From a virus, in the IMG/VR virus record IMGVR_UViG_3300006641_000205, positions 1-22,175 of that record: 22,175 nt of DNA. One strand, given 5' to 3'. The notes under the pieces were generated by a model. It was not told the DNA's origin, did no database searches, and saw only the letters and a program-made list of their open reading frames with translations. Each line of letters begins with the position of its first letter. Positions within the stretch are counted from its first letter, which is position 1. Shown here piece by piece: positions 14,001 through 17,686 of the stretch. A program made the position numbers and the translations under genes.

Positions 14001-16101
14001 CGGTGGAATAATTGTTTCTGTTGGATCTACTGAAGGATTTGGATATCAACCTCTTGTTTCTGCAGGAGGAACTGCAGTTGTTTCAATAGCAGGAACAATA
14101 TCATCAATTAGTATTGGTAATAGTGGATCTGGATATAGAGCAGGAATTCAAACAACAGTAAGAGTTGGTGTCACAACTGCAACAACTGGTATTCCTAGCA
14201 TTCAATTTATCGGTACTGCTGCGATTAGTGGCGGACACATTGTAAGTGTTGCAGTTACAAATCCTGGAGCAGGATACACCTCATCAAACCCACCTCTTGT
14301 CGTTTTTGATTCTCCATTATCTTACTCAGACATTCCTCTGATTTATAGTTCTTCATCACCATCTGGATTTGGTACTCAAGCAACTATTGATATTGTTGTT
14401 GGACAGGGATCTAGTGTGATAGATTTTGAAATTAAAAACTTTGGATATAATTATGGACAGCAACAAATATTGACTGTGGCAGCAGGTGGATTAGCAGGAA
14501 TACCTACAGATCCAACAAAACCATTTAGAGAATTCCAACTTACAATTGACAAAACAATATCTGATGAATTTGCTGGATGGCACCTTGGACAACTGGAAGT
14601 TCTGGATAAGATTGAAAATCAATTTGATGGAGTTAGAAAATCCTTCAATATTTCTTTAAATTCATCTCCCGTTACTATTAGATCTGCAAAAGGATCAAAT
14701 ATAGATGTTCAAGCAACACTACTGGTATTCTTGAATGATATCTTACAAGTTCCTGGAGAAGGATATACATTTACTGGAGGTAGTGTAGTAACTTTTGCAG
14801 AACCTCCAAAAGGAAACTCTCCAGACGGATCAATTATTGGAGACAAATGTAAGATTCTTTTCTACAAAGGAAGTGGTGATGTTGATGTAGTTTTCCGTGA
14901 TGTTTTAGAAACTGTTAAAGTTGGAGACAATTTAACAATTAAAGGACAGGAAGAAAGATTAGTCACAACAGTTGTTTCTTCTGATACAGTAGAAACGAAT
15001 CCATATAATGGTGAAGGAATTGATTCAAATCCAGCAAATCAAAGAACGGTTGAATGGTGCAAACAAACTGTAGATAAAGTTATTAACGGCCAGATCATAA
15101 GTAAGAGCAGAATTCTTAATGAAGCACTTATAAATCCAACAACGAATATAATTCAATCTGTTGGAGTTGGATCAACTATAGTATATGTTGATAGTCTCAA
15201 GACTTTCTTTGATGCAAAAAATGAAAATCAAACTACAACAAACAGGCAAAAAATTGTTCTATTCTCCCAAGACATCACAGTAGGAGCATCTGCTACTGCA
15301 GTTGTCTCTGCAGCTGGAACAATATCATCAATCATTATCAGCAATGGTGGAGTAGGATATTCTACTGCACCAATAGTAACTATTGGAAATCCAATTGGAT
15401 TTGGAACAACTATGAGATCATCTGCTTCATCAACAATATCGGTTGGTGGAACAGTTTCTTCGATAACAATAACTTCACCTGGACTTGGATATACAACGGA
15501 CAATCCACCACAAGTTCTTATTGAAGTTCCCGAAGTGATTTATGAAGTAAATACTTCACTATCTTATGAGGGTGATTTTGGTGTGATTGTGGGATTTTCA
15601 ACAGTTTCCGTTGGAGTTGCTTCTACAGGAATTGTATTTGATTTTTACATTCCACAAAATTCTTTCTTGAGGGATACTTCAATAGTTTCTGCAGCAACAA
15701 CAGTAAGTGGTATTCAAACTGGTTACTATTTTGTTGTTAATAACAGCAATATTGGCAATGGTGTAACTTCATTGTATCAAAACAATTCTGTTTTGGGAAT
15801 TGGAACTCAATTCTTAGATAATGTTTATGAGGTAGCATCTGTTTCCATAGCACAAACCTCCGCCCCTGGAATTGCATTAACATACGTGGCTAGAGTTACA
15901 ACTAATGTCTCAAATTATAATGGATTGGTAGGAACGGGTAATAGTTCATTCTTTGGAAACTTCTCTTGGGGTAGAATTGTATTAGGAAATAGAATTGATC
16001 CAAAAGCATTTAATGCATATACAACAAATGGATCAACTGGTGTTACAACATCTGCTATTTTGAATAGAGTAGCACCCCTAAAATACATCAATTATTCTTA
16101 A
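4027..16101 (+). CDS. Giant baseplate protein: gp7-like core plus long modular beta-repeat region (4024 aa)
   Basis: This uninterrupted 4024-codon gene sits between gp6 and gp8, the place of gene 7 in T4 (1032 aa). Residues 1-~330 hold a gp7-like core: a helical VANQLPSFVREDFPLITEFL...QYYISQEY segment, then KDFYQTKGTDESFKILFGAL at 203-222 and a VDVVKP strand, matching the order and motifs near the C-terminus of T4 gp7. A small beta module (~70-160) interrupts it. Further on come I-x-I-x-N-E modules, H-G-[FL]-x-x-G-D-x-V-x-Y modules, G-x-G-Y repeats (747-1175 and 3340-3836), a YHYH domain (~1215-1350), a conserved N-N-Y-Y-Q-N-F-S-Y-S-L segment (~2445) and a triplicated ~90-residue domain (2583-2928). 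There is no signal peptide or membrane segment. The likely role is a wedge subunit with an outward extension, possibly contacting the host. Arg codons are almost all AGA. One base separates it from gp6 and no Shine-Dalgarno is visible. Gene call certain; gp7 homology likely; function of the repeats unknown. Confidence 0.88.
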   Translation: MISTDLKRVQIQDIVANQLPSFVREDFPLITEFLKQYYISQEYPGASVDLIQNIDQYLKLETLTDNTDSTKLSSAVSFSDTTINVGFDLANNILGTYGFPEKYGLIKIDNEIILYTSKTNNSFIGCVRGFSGVTSYTKVDATDGLTFSTSEIAEHSASTSVINLSNLLLKEFLTKIKYQFTPGFENRNLDADVNERLFISRAKDFYQTKGTDESFKILFGALYGEKVDVVKPRNYLFRPSDAQYRITKDIVVGSLSGNPLELLNQTLFQDEYSNYDIQKAYASVTDVEKLYYGGKEYYKLSVDFDYSKDITFDGSVFGDFSVHPKTRVITKVSAGSSVIDVDSTVGFPHSGELVVNYSATNTGIVSYTSKSTNQFFGVSNVTSDIASATDIRLNAYAYGYVGVGTASKVEVRIGSVLSNLEVQDQTYYFSKNDTATIKSLGIKTSGPRVDSWIYNLATKYDINSIAVTDISSFTYRATTFVRNNFKVGDNLFIIDSFGVSKECFVSDIINDFTFSIKGQGFIDTNRVGYKIERKILKPQVSSLLTNYSYISKYTSNVQNTYVKFNQDVLVAASSIPNYYNQPLSFYDRKITLSGSYSGEVFTVSNVSDHGYYTGDAVYYSPFVKTEIIDGSTVTTTSKFSNMQEGIYYVKRLVNANQFKLASSQANLYNNKFISVSGIVTANTLQYANFYNKELQHQNLLREIKSPSDESGNYTTDPGKTGILVNGVEILNYKSEDTIYYGSLNDIIVSAKGSNYDIINPPILAITDRVGTGATGVCVVKGSLQKINLIDSGFDYIAKPIVTITGGNGYGAKADVNTTFIDHSVSFNATSESAFVNLSADTIGFSTYHKFRNAEKVVYKTDNQTAVSGIVTDAVYFVKTIDAFTIKLYNTESDAISGLNTVSLTNYGSGVHRIQSFDKKQIISNIIVVDPGTNYENKKRTVSSSGINTASNQITIRNHQYNSGEVVTYSYNETPISGLSSLTSYIVTKVDEDNFRLSSVGVGSISKLFYFNNKQYVNLDSVGSGSHIFNYEPISVSIVGEIGVSTFAGQDFSAKIQPIFRGSIESVQVTNPGVGYGVTDILNYNRQPSFTLSSGSSAELLPIINNGRIVEVLVTNEGRDYNSPPELIISGSGKYGKLVPVISDGKIKSVKIESPGIGYEEKTRITIAPSGSGASFNADIQKWTVNLFEKYLNIISDDDGILTKSSNEEFGVQYSHLYVPRKLRESVYGKDQDNQVKYGVFDLQKVNGEEVSSQYHSPIIGWAYDGNPIYGPYGFSTKTGGSVRTMKSGYAATVKPNRPPYAQGFFVEDFEFNNSGDLDEHNGRFCVTPDFPNGVYAYFATINPDRSETSSAFSKYRIPVFPYLIGNSFKSKPNSFNYDSQSNQISYDLNSSSWFRNTTPYNLTESGSYYDFLFQPNKIKPQTININESLRGSIDSVGIITGGLGYKVGDTILFDDQQYTQKTKAKVTRILGKPVTNISVATTTISQLEIVPFDSSGSYVAFATTPHGLLNNDLVSLSGFNTSISHLQSNFNIGVNSEKLILNTGVGTDGVTGVVTYFNVSGNIKGDNLFSIRENDIISVGSEKVKVLNVDVLNSRIRVLRSQQNTVSSAHTASTLLNEDTRKFTFTALPENEVTFELNKEIYFNPKESIALGSLSGVGIGTTLSSSNPGAGISQIFVPTRSIYLPNHNLKTGDVLSYHNNGGSSISVSTNGSVGYALSDLSIVYVGKISNDLIGISTYKIGIGSTGTFVGIASTTLSTGLLYFTGIGTDVYHSFKTVKQNIVTAEANKNVVTVATASTHGLSINDSVNIEVNPGITTTVVVKYDDYNRRIVFNPKSFTSGDVDILNNTISINDHGFNSGDKVIYTSSSSSGGLSNEGIYYIFRFNKDKVKLCLNRYQSLQFNPEVVDISSASLGTLSSINPQINAYKNNTIKFDLSDSSLSNLSGSTFYSAFDFNLYSDSQFTNVFDSTQKSNSFEVFKSGQIGITTNASLTLRVTNSLPEVLYYKFSPIKSQFVSSVKKEIYIDDEVLYSNQIKVTNSLFNGSFNVTGIGTTSTFTYNLQQLPEKSNYTSDNSTLKYTTNSSSANGGISDISISYSGKGYQNIVGISTINSLNGSGAILESSSKSIGRIVSNQIEDIGFDFPTDKTLRPVCNLPEILLMQPLSSFNEIGITSAGKNYTIAPKLVVVDGYTGKVVDDVDLSYNIGDTKVKILKNTFGIYNTTPKIIPTNNQNGIGINNISYNSVTKEVSVGLNTGFSDFFPFSVGDKVLIENVSVGVATTGFGYNSANYNYSLFTLTKVPAGASALGGSVGVVTYSLDGLLKEGTIPGNYDPLRSSGRIIAEKDFPVFDIKLKKNDFILGETVSSNNNTGKVESWNNEIELLKVSTTKDFNVGDILVGQTSRTQGAIKSKIDFNAEIKTGPTSIVKKGWNRETGFLNYNTERISDNNYYQNFSYSLKSKVPFETWNDSVSSLNHTSGFLKFSDLIIESQDSNFKGVNSNYRGGDIDIVVDIYDQVDTNCYSNFDLVTENSLNAGGSTISDEIYFNSRVLTDYFESFGNRVLIIDDISTQFNSDPRPTRYSIVDTFDVNHKYKKYFTYVADKRFTGERQFLIVSLLQNGSEGYLNQYGRVESQLDLGSFDFSISGTEGQLLFYPTKYSVNNYNLSFASFDLDSSISGIGSTSLGDVVSIRSSKASAPTSTATTIVSIASTYRSSKVLVEIEGNNGQFESNEISLIHNGTNVEFLDYGQLTDHSSDALSSSGLGTYNAYISGGNVKLDFTPNVGIAATINAVTVSIASTLSTGIGTQYLGFDSENIAFVDSSYTSIASTSSPTENIVARYINVIPSDHTCAYYLISVEDTTNNQYEMSEVIVLNDGTNAYITEYANLSTNSGLGTVGAAVSSSYTNLYYTPIPNINAQVRVFQLSLQLVDLESSSSSEIDLNNSSISAGYGFYQGTETDVRRAFNLTYKQKPIFLRNFDGGNSLVVDTTEDTILLPEHFFITGEEVVYSYDVNNASPIGIASTSFAGIGTTSILPSSVYIIKINDQKIKLARSAEDALKTVPNALNITSVGVGTYHTFTSKRQNSKCIIALDNYFQSPIVATSVTTGLTTHIGLVDDIIKFSGITSFFSGDLIQINNEIMKINTVGLGSTNFILVDRQWMGTGLSTHSEYSIVTKVQGNYNIVDSTINFITAPQGPIPIGSSTNAPDERDWSGITTFSKFQGRTFLRSGTENGTSETYTTNYIFDDISEYFNATSKTFTLQVNKQNVTGFSTDNAVILINGIFQGPTGQLPVSQDYSLSEGSGISSITFAGAATSVSYDPNNASIPIGGIIVSVGSTEGFGYQPLVSAGGTAVVSIAGTISSISIGNSGSGYRAGIQTTVRVGVTTATTGIPSIQFIGTAAISGGHIVSVAVTNPGAGYTSSNPPLVVFDSPLSYSDIPLIYSSSSPSGFGTQATIDIVVGQGSSVIDFEIKNFGYNYGQQQILTVAAGGLAGIPTDPTKPFREFQLTIDKTISDEFAGWHLGQLEVLDKIENQFDGVRKSFNISLNSSPVTIRSAKGSNIDVQATLLVFLNDILQVPGEGYTFTGGSVVTFAEPPKGNSPDGSIIGDKCKILFYKGSGDVDVVFRDVLETVKVGDNLTIKGQEERLVTTVVSSDTVETNPYNGEGIDSNPANQRTVEWCKQTVDKVINGQIISKSRILNEALINPTTNIIQSVGVGSTIVYVDSLKTFFDAKNENQTTTNRQKIVLFSQDITVGASATAVVSAAGTISSIIISNGGVGYSTAPIVTIGNPIGFGTTMRSSASSTISVGGTVSSITITSPGLGYTTDNPPQVLIEVPEVIYEVNTSLSYEGDFGVIVGFSTVSVGVASTGIVFDFYIPQNSFLRDTSIVSAATTVSGIQTGYYFVVNNSNIGNGVTSLYQNNSVLGIGTQFLDNVYEVASVSIAQTSAPGIALTYVARVTTNVSNYNGLVGTGNSSFFGNFSWGRIVLGNRIDPKAFNAYTTNGSTGVTTSAILNRVAPLKYINYS
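4230..4500 (+). repeat. I-x-I-x-N-E beta module, copy 1 (inserted in the gp7-like core)
   Basis: Residues ~69-158 contain YGFPEKYGLIKIDNEIILY followed by FIGCVRGFSG, a small repeated unit of the form [GF]-x-x-x-G-x-[IL]-x-I-[DN]-N-E-x-[IM]-x-x followed by a V-x-R-x-x-x-G turn. Recognisable relatives occur at 5017-5211 (FPHSGELVVNYSATNTGIV), 8731-8870 (ENDIISVGSEKVKVLNV) and 13369-13530 (FFSGDLIQINNEIMKINTV then VDRQWMGTG). Confidence 0.5.
5790..7140 (+). repeat. Cluster of H-x-[FY]-x-x-G-[DE]-x-V-x-Y modules, copies 1-3
   Basis: Three modules of roughly 80-110 residues share a histidine turn, G-[DE]-x-V-x-Y strand, a G-[IL]-x-x-x-x-x-Y-[FIY]-V strand and an F-[KR]-L strand: DHGYYTGDAVYY...GIYYVKR...QFKLASS (His codon near 5854), YHKFRNAEKVVYKT...AVYFVKT...TIKLYNT (near 6568) and NHQYNSGEVVTYSY...TSYIVTK...NFRLSS (near 6898). 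I recall the same layout from bacterial surface adhesin repeats and other cyanophage structural proteins. Confidence 0.55.
6265..7560 (+). repeat. G-x-G-Y / x-P-x-[VI]-x-I beta repeats, N-terminal cluster
   Basis: At least six degenerate units follow the pattern hydrophobic strand, [NSD]-x-G-x-x-Y turn, P-x-hydrophobic strand: VSAKGSNYDIINPPILAI, LIDSGFDYIAKPIVTI, VVDPGTNYENKKRTV, VTNPGVGYGVTDIL, VTNEGRDYNSPPELII and IESPGIGYEEKTRITI. They flank two of the histidine-turn modules. Such units probably stack as beta ladders. Further units lie at 8332-8394 and 10300-10605. Confidence 0.6.
7669..8100 (+). other. YHYH-type domain within the giant protein
   Basis: Residues ~1215-1358. QYHSPIIGWAYDGNPIYGPY starts at residue 1253 and DLDEHNGRFCVTPDFPNGVY at residue 1316, followed by AYFAT. 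These two blocks are the hallmarks of the YHYH family (named for its conserved Tyr/His residues), known from bacterial exported proteins and phage structural proteins; its function is not settled. The conserved His (1255, 1320), Asp and Tyr residues could form a metal or ligand site, but that is inference. Confidence 0.8.
8520..9812 (+). repeat. Histidine-turn modules, middle cluster (four copies)
   Basis: Four further H-[GN]-[LF]-x-x-[NG]-D-x-[VL] units occur: TPHGLLNNDLVSLSG, LPNHNLKTGDVLSYH, STHGLSINDSVNIEV and NDHGFNSGDKVIYTS; the last continues with GIYYIFRFNKDKVKLCLN as in the earlier cluster. Short G-I-G-[ST]-T turns are abundant between them. The units are too diverged for DNA-level alignment by eye. 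Confidence 0.5.
11308..11490 (+). other. Conserved N-Y-Y-Q-N-F-S-Y-S-L segment in the giant protein
   Basis: Residues ~2428-2488. GWNRETGFLNYNTERISDNN is followed at once by YYQNFSYSLKSKVPFETW and SLNHTSGFLKFSD. I recall this string of motifs from other large marine phage virion proteins, where it separates repeat regions. It is less repetitive than its surroundings, so it may be a folded junction. Function unknown. Confidence 0.45.
11773..12810 (+). repeat. Tandemly triplicated ~90-residue domain
   Basis: Three consecutive units share strand order and motif. Unit 1 (11773-12042) has VSLLQNGSEGYLNQYGRV...LGSFDFSISGTEGQLLFYPT. Unit 2 (12160-12417) has ISLIHNGTNVEFLDYGQL...LGTYNAYISGGNVKLDFTPN. 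Unit 3 (12532-12810) has VIVLNDGTNAYITEYANL...LGTVGAAVSSSYTNLYYTPI. The common pattern is a hydrophobic strand, [NG]-[DG]-[ST], x-x-Y, L-G, S-G/S, then L-x-[FY]-x-P. Each unit ends in another alternating beta strand. Linkers of about 40 residues rich in A-S-T separate them. The units look like beta-sandwich domains from duplication within the gene; DNA identity is low, so duplication is old. Confidence 0.7.
12972..13260 (+). repeat. Histidine-turn module, C-terminal copy
   Basis: LPEHFFITGEEVVYSYDVNN leads into SVYIIKINDQKIKLARSAED and SVGVGTYHTF. This is the best-preserved copy of the module: His turn, G-E-x-V-x-Y strand, Y-x-I-K strand, K-L-A strand and a final G-V-G-T-Y-H-T-F close. Confidence 0.55.
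14035..15535 (+). repeat. G-x-G-Y beta repeats, C-terminal cluster, with a 66-base direct repeat
   Basis: Units include SIGNSGSGYRAGIQ, AVTNPGAGYTSSNPPLVVF, EIKNFGYNYGQQQILTV, IISNGGVGYSTAPIVTI and TITSPGLGYTTDNPPQVLI. Bases 14071-14136 and 15295-15360 align without gaps at 52 of 66 positions by hand count, sharing ACTGCAGTTGT and GGAACAATATCATCAAT, which shows relatively recent duplication. A non-repetitive block between them holds TLLVFLNDILQVPGEGYTFT followed by AEPP, which I recall from other cyanophage structural proteins. Confidence 0.7.
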
Positions 16102-16108
16102 ATAAATA
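16101..16108 (+). promoter_or_regulatory. Candidate late promoter upstream of gp8 (AATAAATA)
   Basis: The motif is identical to the 8 bases found before gp25. It starts on the last base of the giant gene's stop and ends 18 bases before the gp8 ATG, in one of the few gaps between genes. It would let gp8 and the next gene be transcribed independently of the 14-kb unit upstream. Confidence 0.6.
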
Positions 16109-16126
16109 GATAAAAAACTCTGTAAA

Positions 16127-17680
16127 ATGTCAGCAATCATAACTGATCAACTTCGCATATTAAATGCAAAAGAATTTGTTGCTAGTGTAGCATCCACTAG
16201 TAATTCATACTATACTTTTGTAGGTCTTCCAAATCCGACCCAAGTGAGTTCAAGTTGGGATATTTCACCACCAGATCCGAGAGATAATTTTGACGAGGAA
16301 AATAATTATTGGGATACAATGATTGCCCTCAAAAAAGTTAATTCCGGTGATATTAAGCAGGTTGTTAGAAAAGTAACCTGGCAATCTGGAGTTACTTATG
16401 ATATGTATAGACATGATGTAAAAGCAGAAAATCCATCAAAACCTTCAAATGCGATCAGTTTATATGATGCAAATTATTACGTGGTTAATTCTGACTATAA
16501 AGTTTATGTTTGCCTTCAAAATGGAACTAATCCAGAAAACCCATCAGGAAGATCATCTTTAGACGAACCTACTTTTACAGATTTAGAACCCAGAGAAGCT
16601 GGAACTAGTGGAGATGGGTATATTTGGAAATATCTTTATACAATTAAACCAAGTGATATTATAAAATTTGATTCTACAAATTTTATGCCAGTTCCAACAA
16701 ATTGGGACACCAGCACCGATAACGCTGCAGTGAGAGATAATGCAGCAACTAGCGGGCAATTAAAAATTATTACTATCACAAATAGAGGTGTTGGACTAGG
16801 AACAGCAAATAGAACATACACAAGAGTTCCAATTAAGGGTGATGGAACCGGAGCAGAAGCAACAGTAGTAATAAACAATAATTCAAAGGTAGAGTCCGTA
16901 ACTATTTCCTCTGGTGGTTCTGGATATACATTTGGAACACTAGATCTTGCTTCCGGAAATGTTCCAACTGGATCAACAAATCCAGTATTTAATATCATTA
17001 TTCCACCTCAGGGTGGACACGGAGCTGACATTTATAGAGAACTTGGTGCTAGAAATGCTCTGATTTATTCAAGAATAGAAAACGACTCAGAGAATCCTGA
17101 TTTTATAACTGGAAATCAAATTGCCAGAATTGGAATCGTACAAAATCCAAAAGCATATAATTCTACTCAAAATTTAGATTTAGACAAAGCAAGTGCAGTT
17201 TACGCTCTGAAATTAACAGGAGCGGGTTATAGTTCTGCAACCTTTACTGCAGACTCTTTTATCATACAAACCATTGGAGTAGGATCCACTGCGGTTGGCA
17301 GAGTTATTTCATATGACCAAACAACAGGTGTTTTAAAGTATTGGCAAGATAGATCAACTGCGGGATTTAATACTAATGGAATCCAAAATACAAATCCTGT
17401 TTATGGATTCCAGTTAAACAGATTTACCTCATCACCAAACGGTGGAGGTTCTATAAGTATTCTTGGTGGATCTACAACTTTATCAATACAAACATCATTT
17501 ACAGGTATTTCTACCGTAATAAATAATAGAACATACTACCTAGGCCAATCTTTTAGTCAAGGTGTAGCACAACCAGAGGTTAAAAAATACTCTGGAAATA
17601 TTATTTACGTGGATAATAGACCTTCAATAACAAGATCAACCAGCCAAAAAGAAGATATCAAAGTCATTTTGCAGTTCTAA
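16127..17680 (+). CDS. 8: Baseplate wedge subunit gp8, enlarged with beta-repeat insertions (517 aa)
   Basis: T4 gp8 has 334 residues; this protein has 517. Shared landmarks are an N-terminal YYTFVGLPNP and W-D-x-M region, DANYYVVNSDYKVYVCLQNG, GDGYIWKYLYTI at 162-173 (T4 G-D-G-Y-V-W-E-Y-L-F), QIARIGIVQNP near 330-340 (T4 Q-I-S-I-I-T-N-P) and a C-terminal IIYVDNRPSI ending DIKVILQF (T4 Y-M-E-N-R-P-P-I ... I-N-I-L-F-T-F). The extra length lies in two places: about 205-295, with G-x-G-[LY] repeats such as SVTISSGGSGYTFG modified to the local sequence VESVTISSGGSGYTF, and about 362-488. In T4 a gp8 dimer joins the wedge core to gp10 and gp11 in the outer baseplate. A candidate late promoter precedes it. 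No Shine-Dalgarno is seen before the ATG. Confidence 0.88.
   Translation: MSAIITDQLRILNAKEFVASVASTSNSYYTFVGLPNPTQVSSSWDISPPDPRDNFDEENNYWDTMIALKKVNSGDIKQVVRKVTWQSGVTYDMYRHDVKAENPSKPSNAISLYDANYYVVNSDYKVYVCLQNGTNPENPSGRSSLDEPTFTDLEPREAGTSGDGYIWKYLYTIKPSDIIKFDSTNFMPVPTNWDTSTDNAAVRDNAATSGQLKIITITNRGVGLGTANRTYTRVPIKGDGTGAEATVVINNNSKVESVTISSGGSGYTFGTLDLASGNVPTGSTNPVFNIIIPPQGGHGADIYRELGARNALIYSRIENDSENPDFITGNQIARIGIVQNPKAYNSTQNLDLDKASAVYALKLTGAGYSSATFTADSFIIQTIGVGSTAVGRVISYDQTTGVLKYWQDRSTAGFNTNGIQNTNPVYGFQLNRFTSSPNGGGSISILGGSTTLSIQTSFTGISTVINNRTYYLGQSFSQGVAQPEVKKYSGNIIYVDNRPSITRSTSQKEDIKVILQF
17518..17525 (+). promoter_or_regulatory. Possible late promoter inside gp8 (AATAAATA), weak
   Basis: A third AATAAATA occurs within the gp8 coding region, 161 bases before the DUF4815-type gene. 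By base composition a few such 8-mers are expected by chance in this window, and this one is inside coding sequence, so it is only a possibility. Confidence 0.2.
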
Positions 17681-17686
17681 AGAATT

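Noticed and set aside
15228-15503. Antisense 91-codon frame with a regular valine/isoleucine-proline pattern
   Set aside because: The regularity is the mirror of the G-x-G-Y repeats on the + strand; there is no initiation signal.
4027-16101. Possibility that the 12-kb open frame is a fusion or assembly artefact of several genes
   Set aside because: The frame is open throughout, codon use and repeat style are uniform, and no internal Shine-Dalgarno plus start stands out; giant structural genes are known in marine phages. The 66-base direct repeat still makes local copy-number collapse possible.
16636-16998. Antisense 120-codon frame inside gp8
   Set aside because: It lies wholly within a secure gp8 gene and its P/V-rich product mirrors Gly/Asn-rich coding on the other strand.
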